Assembly: GCA_019914995.1 (NCBI GenBank)
Contig: CM034138.1
Coordinates: 2,480,001 to 2,544,000, forward strand
Length of the DNA stretch: 64,000 nt
Source: Acanthochlamys bracteata
Taxonomy: Eukaryota; Streptophyta; Magnoliopsida; Pandanales; Velloziaceae
Reading direction: 5' to 3'
Shown here: positions 1-16,100 of the stretch, piece after piece
Layout: each line of letters starts with the position of its first letter
Numbering within the stretch: position 1 is the stretch's first letter
Position numbers and translations under genes: made by a program
Notes under the pieces: generated by a model
What the model was told of the DNA's origin: nothing
Database searches by the model: none
What the model saw: only the letters and a program-made list of their open reading frames with translations

Positions 1-3000
1 TAAAATGTACCATTGTAGTGAAGATCAACTTACCCAATTCCCACCATCAGTATGATGCCAAATCTTCTTACATATGCCACAATATTGTTTTGATTTTAAT
101 AGCTGTGAGTACAAATAGAAATAAAGACAATTTAGACGAGCCCAACATTCAAAGAAAGCAGAAACATGTCGACTATATGAAAAATACAAATAAATACACC
201 TTAGCACACTGTCTGCACACAATCTGTTCCGTATCAATCTTTATTTTCTGAGCATTTTTATAAGAAAGACTCAGGCTGCAACTTTGACAGTAACTCCCAG
301 CACTATTTAAAGCCTAGAAAAGACAAAAAAAAAAAGAATTAATCAATGAGTTTCCTCCTTGTCTTGCCAATAATATACAATACACAGCGAGAAGACAAAC
401 ATAATGGAGAAAGTAAAACATACAGAAAAGGCAAAGTATAATATTCAAAAGATATGGTTTTGCAAATAAGCAACACTAAGCAACTAAAAATTTTGACATA
501 TGAAAGAATGTAACTATATGTTAGATGCCAGTTGCAATGATCATCCTAGACGTACATCAAATAATTTTCAGATGAAGATAAGTCAGGTTTCTGCTATAAC
601 ACAAATTCACCTACAACAGGCCCTTTCAAAATGTCCAAATGCTGTATCAAGTTGTTTCGAATTTTATTGAGATTATAAATTGTACCCTTATTAGGATAAA
701 GGAAAAAGTGGTAGGTAGTATACAATTACATTTCCAATGCGACGCTTAAGATTCAATTTGACATGAATTGAGAACATCTACCTTGACAAATTATGTATCA
801 CATACACATTATCCTACATGCTTGAATTAGAATCTCAATCATCATTACCTTAATAATAAACAGAATACATGTCTAGGAAAATGGTTAATCTTTCATTCTT
901 GAGCATTTCACTACATAAGCAAATTAGACCAAGGTTTTTATCCCCTACTTCGACCTTTCCTTCTGAAAGCTAGATTACCTCCAAGTTCCAACATTTGCAT
1001 TACTAAATAGGTTAAAGTTCTTCCAAACTCTACAGGTGAGCTTATAGTGGCACTATCTTGTCATTGAAGGTTATTGTTAGGAACATGAGTTCTGTAGAAT
1101 CAGGAGTTATGATACTTATTCCTCTATTTTAATGGAGTCTAGTCGCATACCCTATACCAGTGTCAAACCAGGAGAACAATTCCATGAAAAGAAAAGAAGA
1201 AATGAGTGAAGTGATCCCTATGGATATCATCTGATGCTGCTGTCGAGCGTTCTAGTCGACAGCTATAGCTTCCTTACGTTCAACCTTATACAATCCTCAG
1301 GGCTCTCCTAGAACACCACCCCCCAACCCTCCTTCCTGTAATTCTTTGGCCAAAAGAACAGTGTTTCAATCCAGTCTATACCCTTTCTCATGAATCCTCT
1401 ACTCAATTATCTTTAGTGTAAAATGTCCACCATAAATAGGGAAAGGAGAATAAAAATGTTCATCTAATAGTTTGTGTGACTGGCAGACCTTAATTAAAGA
1501 AAATGCACTCTTAAATCCTTGCTTGAGTCCCAACAGTGTCCTATCAGTACCGAACTTCAATGAAGGCATTAAGAAAATTGGTCCCATCCACAAGGTTCAA
1601 CCAAAGTGCCTGAAATTTCTAGAGATTGTTCTGTAGGAGAAGGAAAACCAATCATGGGAATAGTTCATTATATACGACAGGATTATCATGGTCTTAACTC
1701 AATGGCCAATGAAAAATAAAATTAGATGTTATGACATTTTGGCTAGTATGAACAACTAAGACTCATTAACATATACTTGACAGACACCGGTGTGGCATAA
1801 ACAATCTATTTAAATTAGCTGAGTGGCAAAAACCACATGATGAGAAGCATCAATAAGCCAGTAAAGCTTTTTATCTTTAATAAGAAGTTCCAACAAATCA
1901 GCAAACTGAAATTTAAAAGCAAAATTAGTGGTTTTAGCCTGCCTTTATCGGTGATTGGCATTGTTGATCCTGATTTGAATCAGTAGTCTCCTGGATTTCC
2001 AGAGTTGATAACCCATTGACAACTTTTGTGCTGCCTGCCTCTGTTCTCGTAAACTCCTGCTCAGACAGAAAAGCTTCTTTTATTGCCATCTTGAAATCAC
2101 TTGGTTTGCAACCAGGCAACTCCTGCTGCTCCCGAAACCTGAATTGGAAATGTAATCCCTTGAGCAAACTACTATAAGACTGAGAGTGCTCCTATTCATA
2201 CCAGCTCACATGACTTGCCTTTGAAGATAGTTCATAAATGGAAAAATCATCCCTTCCTTCACCCATGCGTACTCCTAAACATCAGTCATAAAACCAATTA
2301 AGTAAAAAGCCAAACACATCAGAAACCTGAACATATAAACATGAAGAGTGCTCCAACGAAGATACCCTCTTATTGCCACTAATCCCAAAGTATCCGAGAA
2401 GCATGACACAGATAGCTCCCGGAATGCATGCATCAATGACTACGTGAGAAGCTTTCTCCTTTGGATTGACGACAATCGCCGGCCAAGCAGGGTAACACTT
2501 TCCGAGCTTTACCCACACAACGTCCCCACAAACAAAGTCCTCAGGCCAGTAGAAATCCTCCCTCCTCTCCCTTTCCACCTTTGGCTTCTTCCTCTGAAAT
2601 GGCATGGGCTCTAGGTACTCAGTCAATGGCTCCTCTGCTTCCTCCCAGTCCATAAGTGACTTGAAACATTTCTCATTGACAGCAGAGTAACCATTGTTCA
2701 GTGAGCTAAGCGTGCTTTGTGAGAAAGAATACTTCTTGGAGTACTTGTTTGAGATGAAATTCCTGCAACCACGGTACCACTCCTCTTCTTGCATTGAGTA
2801 ATTCGTCAACTGTTTCTTCGAGCTCAAATTACGGCAAGCTCGGTAGCACTCCTCCTCGACCAACCAATCTTCAGAACTACGCATTGGTTCCAAGTATCCA
2901 GAGCTAAATGTTGGATCTTCATAGCCGCAATTTTCAATCTTTGTACCAACAAAGTCGAGATCAGCATCGTCCGAATGCTTCCGCTTTGTTTTCTCCTTCT

Positions 3001-3331
3001 TCCAAGGATCAATTAAAACAGAATCCTTAAACTTAGACGGGAGAGCTTGAGCGCGGCCACGAGAGGTCCTTTTTACCGGCAGCGGAGCAACACTTGAAGG
3101 CGCCGGCGGTGGCAGGAGCGGTAACTCGGCAGCCACGGAAGAAGAGATATCCGTGCACCACGTGGCAGAGAAAGAGGAAAGGCCACCGAGGAGGTCAGGA
3201 GGAAAAAAAGAATCCCTCCGCCGTTTCCGGTGGCGTTCCGAAGAAGAAGACAGTGGCGATGGCGGTGGGCCTTCGGCTTTACACCGTTTAAGGCTCGGCA
3301 TTTGCGTACGAAGACTTCGCTTGATAATCAT
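1..3331 (-). CDS. ATX3-like: ATX3/4/5-type histone-lysine N-methyltransferase, N-terminal part (partial at left edge)
   Basis: Trithorax-like H3K4 methyltransferase acting on chromatin; only the 5' portion lies here and the PHD remainder and SET domain lie beyond base 1. Coding exons, all phase-consistent: 3331-2366, 2274-2219, 2138-1943, 313-200 and 102-34. The start (MIIKRSLRTQMPSLKRCK) matches the conserved N-terminus of the ATX3/4/5 group. Exon 1 carries a basic Pro/Ser-rich region and then a PWWP domain (GDVVWVKLGKCYPAWPAIVV), continued in exon 2 (YAWVKEGMIFPF) and exon 3 (GCKPSDFKMAIKEAFL). Exon 4 has CxxC pairs (YCQSC, CRQCAK) and exon 5 begins the PHD finger (KQYCGICKKIWHHTDGGNW). Exon 2 ends at a GC donor (AG|GCAAGT), and exon 3 seems to end at a second, weaker GC donor, so the 1943/313 junction is the least certain. 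Which of ATX3, 4 or 5 it is cannot be settled. Confidence 0.87.
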
Positions 3332-4730
3332 CTTCGCTGATTGTAACCAATTCCCTCAATTCTCCAAAATTCCCGGCCACCGAAAACCTAGAATTCCAAA
3401 TCCATGGAGAACAAAGAAGAAGAAAATTTGATTTGGATCTTGTATTTTATCATGCGAAACAACTGGCGAGATCGATTGGGAGTTCTTCGATCGATCCCCC
3501 GCAATCGAGCGAGAGAGAGAGAGAGATAGAGTTCCAACTGTTTCGAATATCAGAAGTAATAATCTTTCAAGCAGAAGAAATTTTTAATTGTTATCATTAT
3601 TATTTTTCTTCTCGGTCTTTTTATCTTTGCTTGCGCTCGTTAATTTTATCAGTAGGCTTTCTTTCGGCTTCCCGTTCTTATTAATTTTTTTTTTTGTTTT
3701 CTTTTGTTTTTCTGAGTAGCGTGATGATAACGAGATTGAAAAGAAAGCTTATACCGTGTTCAATTTTCAAGCAAGTCTATTCTAATAATTTTCCTTGTAA
3801 TTCGATTGATTGATTTGAAGTTTCTGTATTATTTGTTTTGAATTAAAGTTCGAATTGGATAAGAATTGAAAGAGATCGAAGGTAGGAGGAGAGGAGTTCG
3901 TGAATGGGATAATGGCGTAAACGTGATTGAACTGAAGAAAATAGTTATAATTCGGGTTCGGTCAAAAGTTTGTAGTTGTAGTAGTGGTACTAGTAGTCTA
4001 ATGGTGTTGTTGATTTGATTGCGGTTCATCAAATTGTTGTTATTGAACAACGCCGGTGGTGTTACCGGAGAAGAACACGACCAGCTTCGTTGAACGTGTT
4101 AGTTTTTATATATTATGGATCAGTTCCAGTCTCGTCTACAGTTACTTGCTGCCTCTGAAGAAGAAGGTTGTTTAAAGCTTTTGGTTTTAAATTATTTTAT
4201 CACCGATGCAGAAATATATGTTGCTGTAATGTAATTACGGTATTTTAGTGGAAAGAAATGGTTGACCTTTTTGTGTGTTCAGGCAAGTGAATTTCGTACC
4301 AACAGTGGTATCTCTTCGTCTTTGAGTTTGAAGAGTGAGAGAGAGGTTTGCGATTGCCTGTGGGTTGGTAGAAATAGAAATATTTGGTACAGCTATGATA
4401 TGGTCTACAGTGTGGCCGGATTCACAGGAGCTGGGCTTTGGAATTCTGGGAGAATTTGTGAGCAACTGGTACGGTGTGAGCCTGGTTTTCGTTGCAGGAG
4501 AGTAAGAATTTATTCAGTGCTTCTGTGGATCATAGCCAGCTTTGTGATGTAATAAAGCCTTTGCATGAAAGAGACGACGTACGTTTTTTTTCTTTTTCTT
4601 TGACCATTTCTTTTTTCTTTGTTTCTTTCTTTATGAAGGATGAAATATAGAAACTGTTGTATATGGATTCGTGAGAGACGAAATTTTTGTCTGAATCCAA
4701 GCTTGAGAGGTGATCAAATTAAGGCTGGTA

Positions 4731-4761
<31 letters not shown>

Positions 4762-6141
4762 GGAGTAGAGTTTCAGATATGAAGACCTTAGCAATACGAA
4801 AATAAAGTAGAATTGTAGAAAAACATTGGCTACGCCGCCGGAGGCAATTCTTCGTGACGGAGCATAGCCAGACCGGAACTAGTTAGTAGTTGTTACGGCC
4901 TTCAAAGGACCGGCGTGGCCAACTTGAATTTTGAAATTTAGATGATTTCTTGGACGACCTTGAACCTAGGTGCAAATATGCGCACTGGATCTGTTTTCGT
5001 ACAAGCTAGTTGTTATCTCATAACGGTACGGCGACGTTTGATCTCCTCTACATAGACGACTTCGTCGACGGCTTTGCCTTTTGCTTTGGAAATTAAATCT
5101 TGTAGAACCAACTTATAAACCATTCGTAAGAGCTCCATTCTGACAATTTCTTGGAGACTGAAAAACTTCTTCTGTCAAGCGATGGCCCTCTGACTCTAAA
5201 ATTTTCAACCCAAACAAAACATAAATTATCCAGCCAAACGTTTAAAAAAGAATAAATTAAACAACCAGTAACGACCACTAATGTCTCAACTCTTTGCTAA
5301 TTTTAACTTTAATATGAATAGTCTTATATTTTGAAAAAAAGCGAAGACAGATGGCGAAGTACATGTAGAAAAGCACGAGCTGCTCTTTTCTATCTCCAAG
5401 TGGTCCACTTCCATTGCGATACTTGCATTTGGGAGTGCATGAAAAGTATCTTTTTAATAAAGTATTTTAATTTTATTTAAAAACTAAATTTATATTTTAT
5501 CTAAAAAATAATAAATTGATTACATTTTTTAAATTTTTAATAAATTTTATTAAATATTGTAAAAAATATGAAAAAAATTAAAATATTCTGAAAAACCTAT
5601 TTGTTTTTTAAGACTACTAAATAATTTCATAATTTTGGATATGCAGAACTTATCTTTTATTTTTTTAATTTTAATTTTTTATAAATTTTTGTAATATTAT
5701 ATAAATTATATAATAAAATTTTATTATTAATTTTTTATTTAATTAACGAAATAAAACTCTTTTTTTAAATATTTTTACTTTAAAATTTTTGTTAAAAACA
5801 TTCAAATACGCCAGCTTCAACCGCAATCCAACCCCGTCACGCTACTCTGCTTAAGAGCCGAAATCGGTTCCGCAACTTTACTCAGTTGGGTTAGGTGAAC
5901 AGCATGCCCCACAGCACAAGGTTACAAAATGACCCTGCCTCAGAACACATTTACTATTAGCTACCCAAAACTTCATTAAGATATGAGGCTAATGTAGTCA
6001 ACTCCCCTTCTACGGATGCAGTACTTAACTATGTCTTTGGCGTCTCTGATCTCTCCCTCCGCCTCCTCTATTTCATCACTCTCTGATTTGACCAATTGAG
6101 GTCGTTGTTGGAGATCGAGAGAGAACTGAAGAAGAAGACCA
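3332..6141. other. Intergenic region between divergent ATX-like and ICDH genes
   Basis: Holds the 5' UTR and promoter DNA of both flanking genes. There is an (AG)13 microsatellite at 4731-4756 and an AT-rich MITE-like block at about 5450-5810. A possible short transcript lies at 4114-4560: an ATG (MDQFQSRLQLLAASEEE) followed by a consensus donor, an acceptor at 4283, an open stretch, and AATAAA near 4550. No known protein family is recognised in it. Confidence 0.6.
4731..4756. repeat. (AG)13 microsatellite
   Basis: Thirteen uninterrupted AG dinucleotides, directly visible. A shorter GA run lies near 3510-3528 in the presumed 5' flank of the ATX-like gene. Confidence 0.95.
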
Positions 6142-10634
<4,493 letters not shown>

Positions 10635-11287
10635 GTCTTTTATCACTTACTAGGGTGTATGCAAATAGTATGCCATATATGCTGTTTGGGATGTTTTCAG
10701 CTGCAAATCATATACATTGACAGCTCGCTGGTTTACATTGAGTGCAGGTCTGAGTGAAGGAAAGAATGCTTGTATGGGGGAAGGGGTTGCTAAGTTATTC
10801 CAGAAACCTGGTTTGGCTAGAAACGAAAAGGCGTTTTAATGTCGTACATTTTTTACTCTATTTGCTTCAAAGAAGCATGGGATTTTGATTTTTCATTCCA
10901 AAATTAAGAGATTCTTAACATCATCCTTTGCCAGCGTTTTCGATGAAACATTCTATTATTGTGTATTTTAATTGCACAGATTTTTATTTTTATCTTTTTT
11001 TGTCAGATTTTGAATTTGAATTTATTTTTTATGTTTTAATTTACTTCGGACGTGTTGATCTTATTTTTAATTGATTTCTTACAAAATTAGGTTCTATCAA
11101 AATTTATTTTTACCAATTAAAATACACCTTTACTGCAAGTGGCTGCCAATTTGGCATTGCGTTCCGATTTGATGTTACTGACATGCTAGCAAGCTGTAGC
11201 TAACTAGCTATGGGATGCAAATGTCTATTTTCAGTCCAACCAAACATATGTAATATAAGGTACCAGCTTGAGATATTCCGTCAATAA
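10635..11287. other. ICDH 3' UTR and AT-rich spacer
   Basis: The first 200 bases are the probable 3' UTR of ICDH and include two possible splice acceptors (before 10699 and before 10748). The rest is AT-rich spacer in which I see no coding signal. Confidence 0.6.
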
Positions 11288-11850
11288 TTAGGGAACACTT
11301 AGGAAGTGTTTAAATAAAATATTTTAATTATATTTTAATATATATATATATGAAAAGAATAGAGATATATTTTTTTTAGGACATTTTCAGGCACTCTTTT
11401 TCGGTTTATATTTGAAGTAATTTTCAAATTTAATCTCTATCGTTGGATATGAAGTATTATGAATTAGAAATTTATTTATAAAATTTTAGCTCTATCGGAT
11501 CATAAATTTATTTTCAATCGATCACTTAATCAAGATAACAGAAAGTAAAAAATTTTAAAACTATATATGTTATATTATTTCTGTCATTTTGATCAAATGA
11601 TTGGATAGAGGTGAATTCGTAATCTGATTGAGCTGAAATTTTATGGATAGATTTTTAACTCATATTTCTTTATATACAACAGTAGAGATTGAATTTAAAA
11701 GTCACTTCGGATATAAATCGAAAAAAGAGTGCTTAAAAGTGTCCTTAAAAAAATATCTCTATTTTTTATATATATATATATATATTAATTTATAAAATTA
11801 AAATATAAAAATTTTAAAAGTAATATCGTATGTCTAAGCATTTCTCTAAG
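11288..11850. mobile_element. Long foldback (MITE-like) element
   Basis: The left half is the imperfect reverse complement of the right half over almost the full length. Left pieces such as GGACATTTTCAGGCACTC, TTCGGTTTATATTTGAAGT and TAAAATTTTAGCTC pair with GAGTGCTTAAAAGTGTCC, ACTTCGGATATAAATCGAA and GAGCTGAAATTTTA on the right. Outer ends read TTAGGGAACACTTAG and CTAAGCATTTCTCTAA. The turn lies near 11548-11572. Arms are about 260 bases and roughly 75-80% paired by eye. There is no coding capacity, and a clear target duplication was not found, so the element ends are approximate. Confidence 0.75.
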
Positions 11851-11930
11851 CTAACCGACATATCTTATCCGAAACAGGGAAGAGGATATATAGAATAGTG
11901 CACTTGATGACTCATTCGTGTCGTTCTTGC

Positions 11931-11984
11931 GCCACGTATGTACATAGACGTACAGACTATCTTCTAGATCAATCCAAACGTGGC
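11931..11984 (+). promoter_or_regulatory. Pair of ABRE boxes upstream of the seed-maturation gene
   Basis: GCCACGT at 11931-11937 and ACGTGGC at 11978-11984 are the same ABA-response element core in opposite orientations, about 40 bases apart and just upstream of the TATA box. Paired ACGT cores are the known requirement for bZIP (ABI5/AREB) activation. That this pair drives the LEA gene is inference from position. Confidence 0.6.
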
Positions 11985-12007
11985 GCTCCGTATTTGACAC
12001 CTCTTCT

Positions 12008-12016
12008 TATTTATAA
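12008..12016 (+). promoter_or_regulatory. TATA box of the seed-maturation gene
   Basis: TATTTATAA lies about 105 bases before the ATG at 12121, which leaves room for a 5' UTR of about 75 bases. Confidence 0.55.
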
Positions 12017-12120
12017 GTTGCACCAACCCAGTTTCATAGATCAGCGACTGAGGCATTTCAAATCTTTTTATTTACAAAGCAAATTTCGTTAGGGTGATTT
12101 CTTTTTGAAAAGGTGAAAGG

Positions 12121-12360
12121 ATGTCAGGTGCTCAGGGAGCTCTGCCACCGGGTTCCAGAACGGCAACAACTTACGAGTCAAAGAGCGACCAGGAGAACAA
12201 GACGAGGACAGACCTTCGGTCGCACGAGGACCAGGGCAACATCCAGATTGAGAAGATTCAGGACAAGGTTGAGGATGCTGCTGGCAAGGGAGGACCTGTA
12301 TTTGGTGAAGGCAAAGAGACCAACAAGCAAGACCTCGGCGCCACTGGCACAGGCGCCTAG
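12121..12360 (+). CDS. Small hydrophilic seed-maturation (LEA, PM41-like) protein
   Basis: Intronless gene for a 79-aa protein, very hydrophilic, with only scattered hydrophobic residues and no Cys or Trp. It is rich in Gly, Thr, Lys, Glu and Asp and shows the family blocks GSRTATTYES, ENKTRTDLRS, EDQGNIQIEKIQDKVEDAAG, GKGGPVFG and KQDLGATGTG. These match small plant seed-maturation proteins (PM41 type), which are thought to be disordered protectants during desiccation; the exact function is not established. The start is the first ATG of the frame, and an overlapping ATG at 12113 in another frame reads an unrelated Arg-rich peptide. Two ABREs and a TATA box upstream fit ABA/seed expression. 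The family assignment is from remembered motifs. Confidence 0.85.
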   Translation: MSGAQGALPPGSRTATTYESKSDQENKTRTDLRSHEDQGNIQIEKIQDKVEDAAGKGGPVFGEGKETNKQDLGATGTGA

Positions 12361-13123
12361 TCATGTAGCAACTTAGCTGAATGTATGCTATGAATCTCTG
12401 CCAGTCAGGTCCTGCAGTCTTGTTTTATTACCTAGGGAGGCCGGTGGTTTGTTTGCATGCATGAAAGTAATGTATGTGTAGAAGTGATTAACTGCTTTAT
12501 GCATATAAGTTTGTTGATGTCGTTGCTCTAGTTTCTGAACCGATGGACTAGCATGGTTGATTTTACGGTCAGCAATTTAGGGAAGCTCCAAAGGTCGCGT
12601 TTACCCAGTGAACTAAATCTTATTTTTTTAAAATCTTATTTTTAATATAAATTAGTAAATTTTAAATAAATGTTTTAATCAAATATTTTAATTTCAAAAC
12701 ATATTTTTAAATTAATATAAAAAATTATTTTTATTAAGTAATTTAATTTTTAAATTTATATACTTCAAGAATTCTTTTGACGATCTTTTAAAATGTTTTA
12801 AAATAATTTATTTTAAAAAGATAAAAATTCAAATAGTAAAATTTTATATGTAGCATATTTTATATTTAAAAAACTTTTTAAATTTTTTGAGAATATTTTA
12901 ATAATTAGAATAAAATCGAGTTATAAATATGTTGCATCCATACGGGGTAATAGCTAAACTCCTGGAAATCCAATCAAATCAAAGACCATAGTTTCCAGCA
13001 CATCCAACACGCCTATTCTCCTTCTACGGAGACGAAAGAGTCGAAAATCAATTGAACATATGCAATTCTTCACTAAAGACCACGCCTCTCGTAGGGCAGG
13101 AACATGCTGCGCGCTTGCTCAAC
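12361..13123. other. Spacer between converging LEA and HUA1-like genes
   Basis: Contains both 3' UTRs and an AT-rich block at about 12600-12920 resembling the MITE-like AT-rich blocks elsewhere in the window. I see no gene in it. Confidence 0.6.
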
Positions 13124-16100
13124 TCAAATGTCACCAGACGTTGTTTCAGCACCAGTTCCTGTAGTTTGCTTGGTTGCCATGGCTATTGCTTCTCCAGGTG
13201 GTGGGTGGTCAAATTTGCAATTAGAACCAAACTTGCAAGCTCCTGTCTTCATGTAATAGGAGCAGCTTAATGCGCCCTGCAGAACACAATTGCAGCGATC
13301 GTTTTTAGCACTAGCAAATTAAGGATATTGAACTTTAAGAATTCAATAAACAATTAAATCGGCAAGTAGCTGCATGAATGCAACTCTTAGATGAGCAGGA
13401 TAAATAAATATCCATTAAGCATATCAGCCAACAGAGCTACTCTGTAAAAAGTTTCTGAAGGAAGGTAAAATCAGTTTTGCATATTTCATAGGACTTGCTT
13501 TTGGTGACCGCTACAGGAATAAATGCATAATATACCTCTCGTCTTGGAAGCCCTGCAAGAGTAAGTCTCACGTTCTGCTCCACTGGCTTAGCTGCTGTTA
13601 GTGCTGCAGCAGGACGATCAATGGGGTGATGGAACTTGCAGTACTCTCCATATTTGCATTTTCCAGTCTTCATATAATACTGTGTTATCATGATAGGCAT
13701 ACAATGCAAGTTAGGTTGGACCAGTCACTCGAAGAGGCATCTGAGTTAAAACCGATGACCACAATGCCCACAAACTTCCATGCTAACATATGTAATGAAT
13801 GAAAACTTTGCAGTTAAAAAGCAAGAAAATTTTCTGCTAAAGCTGTATAAGAAATAAATTACTCTCAGGATCTTACTGCAAACTCATTTAGAACCTTGAA
13901 AGAATGAAAACTTTGCAGTTAGATAGCAAGAAATATTTCTGCTGATGATGTAATAAGGAAAATAAACTACTTTCAAGATTTTACTGCAGACTCATGAAGA
14001 ACCTCAAAAGACGGGGAAAAAAAGAAAATGTTATGAATAATACTTCTTACTGCCACTTAGGATGAATATTAACACAAACAAATTGTAAATGACCACAGTG
14101 ATTATTACATACGTCGCATTCAATTTCTCCAGGCCTTTGAGGATATATTTCTGGAGCTATTGCAATCTGCAGCAAAAAGGATCCCAACAATAATGGATGA
14201 GTTTAACTTTGTTCAGATGAGAAGCCTTATTGCGAGCATTAAATGTCGCAAGGTTTACCCTCTCATCACTCTCATATGACAATCATATTTATCTTCACCA
14301 ATCAAAGAGAAAAAAAGAATGATATGTTAGATGTCAGTTTACAACTTACTGATTGTGGAGCAAATGCCGCATTATTTGGCAGGATATTAGCTGTTGAACT
14401 TAGGAACTCAAGTGATAGATTAGCTGCTCCTGTTGAGGGAGTATATGATGGACCTATGCTAGCGGCAAGGTCAGGATTAGATACTGCATAAGAGATGCAA
14501 ATCACAATTAGTTAGACAATCCTCTAGCAAGTGAGGCTACATTAAAGATACAATAACCTTTACGTACGATATCTATCAGGATGGTTGTATCGACAATTTG
14601 GACCATACTTGCAGCTGAATGACATGTGATAAAAGTAATGATGTGATACAGCAAGTAAATAGACTGCAAATCAGGACAAATAAACTTGTCTATACCTGCC
14701 AGTCTTCTTGTAAAACGAACAGTCTGATTCACCCTGCAAGACAGTAATAATTCTAATATCATTACTATGAATTTCTTAATGCTAATTAACTTATAGATAA
14801 AGAAATATTTTTTATTGAAATCTCAAATTCAGTTAATCTAAATATAATGAGACAGCAACTCACACCCAAAAGCTGTAGACTGAAAGGGATAGGCAAATGA
14901 AATTCATTAAAAATTAGATGCTGCAAGTTTTTTTGAAGTGAAGATAAAATTGTATTGCACATAAGTATAGTAACGACATCTAAATATAATGAGATAGCAA
15001 GCAGCACAAGAACCTCTACATGAAATGATACTTTAGGAGCCCTAACTATAAACTAATATGAACTTGACATACAGCAACATACCGGTCGAACAGGCAGTCC
15101 TTTAGAATTATGCATAAAAGCAGGAGGATTGGGTACAGATACGATCTGTTGCTCAGCATCTTTGTCTCCTTTGTGATACCCCTGCACTGACACTCTCTGT
15201 TAACTTGTGAAAAGGAGAAACTCGAGTATTAAAGATAATAAATTTAAATATGAAGTACAGAAGTTACCTCTCCAATCCCACCAACAAATCCCTTTATTAT
15301 GTCCTTTGGGTGGTTGAATTTGCATTTTTCGCCGAACTTACAGGTTTGAGTCTTCATGTAATACTGCATCAATTCAATTAAAAAATATAGGCAACGTTGC
15401 CAAATGATAGTAAAATTCACATCTAGGATTTAAAGAAGGCAAAACGTTTAACTCCGGCGAAGATTTTAATACCGGGCAATCAGGTTCTTCAGGTCTCTGC
15501 GGAAGAACTTCTCCGGATGTTGCAAATGGGATCTGCAGACTGCAGCAAGTTAGATATCCCTTAGAGAAGAAATCAACTACCAAACTTGAATATTTAAGTT
15601 TGCATGATTGCAGTAGTTGGAAATGATTCCAGAATTTTTTCTGCAAGCAAAACCTGAAGCTCTACATAATCATGAAGACACAAGAATGCTGCATCTAGTA
15701 AGCAAAAGGAAACAAAAGAAACAAGGCAGTTCAGGATCATATTCAGAAATAGGCTGCATTCAACTTAGCTAAAAAAGTAAGAAAAAATGAGACGTCATGA
15801 TAATTAGATTCTAGCCTTTTCACCTCACTATGTTGGACTACAACATCCAAACAATTAAACCTACCAAATATGGGGAAAAGTACAAACACTATCTCCAACA
15901 AACTAATCCTTAACATGGCAATTGGAAATGCAGGACAGAGAAGTCTGATTAGTCAGACTCTGACTAATGCCACTAAACTTCCCAACATGATCATGTAGAT
16001 GACAGACACAATCATTATTGAGGCGATAAGCTTGGCACCCTTGCCGTTTTACATGAAAAAGTCAGCTTATGCCACATAAGATTTTGTTTCAACAACCTAT

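Noticed and set aside
1399-1593. Minus-strand 64-codon open frame inside the large ATX intron
   Set aside because: It reads vaguely like transposon-derived protein but matches no domain I can name and has no splice context; the intron explains it.
12113-12376. Alternative Arg-rich frame overlapping the LEA gene
   Set aside because: Composition is an artefact of GC-rich shadow coding; the frame at 12121 has the family motifs.
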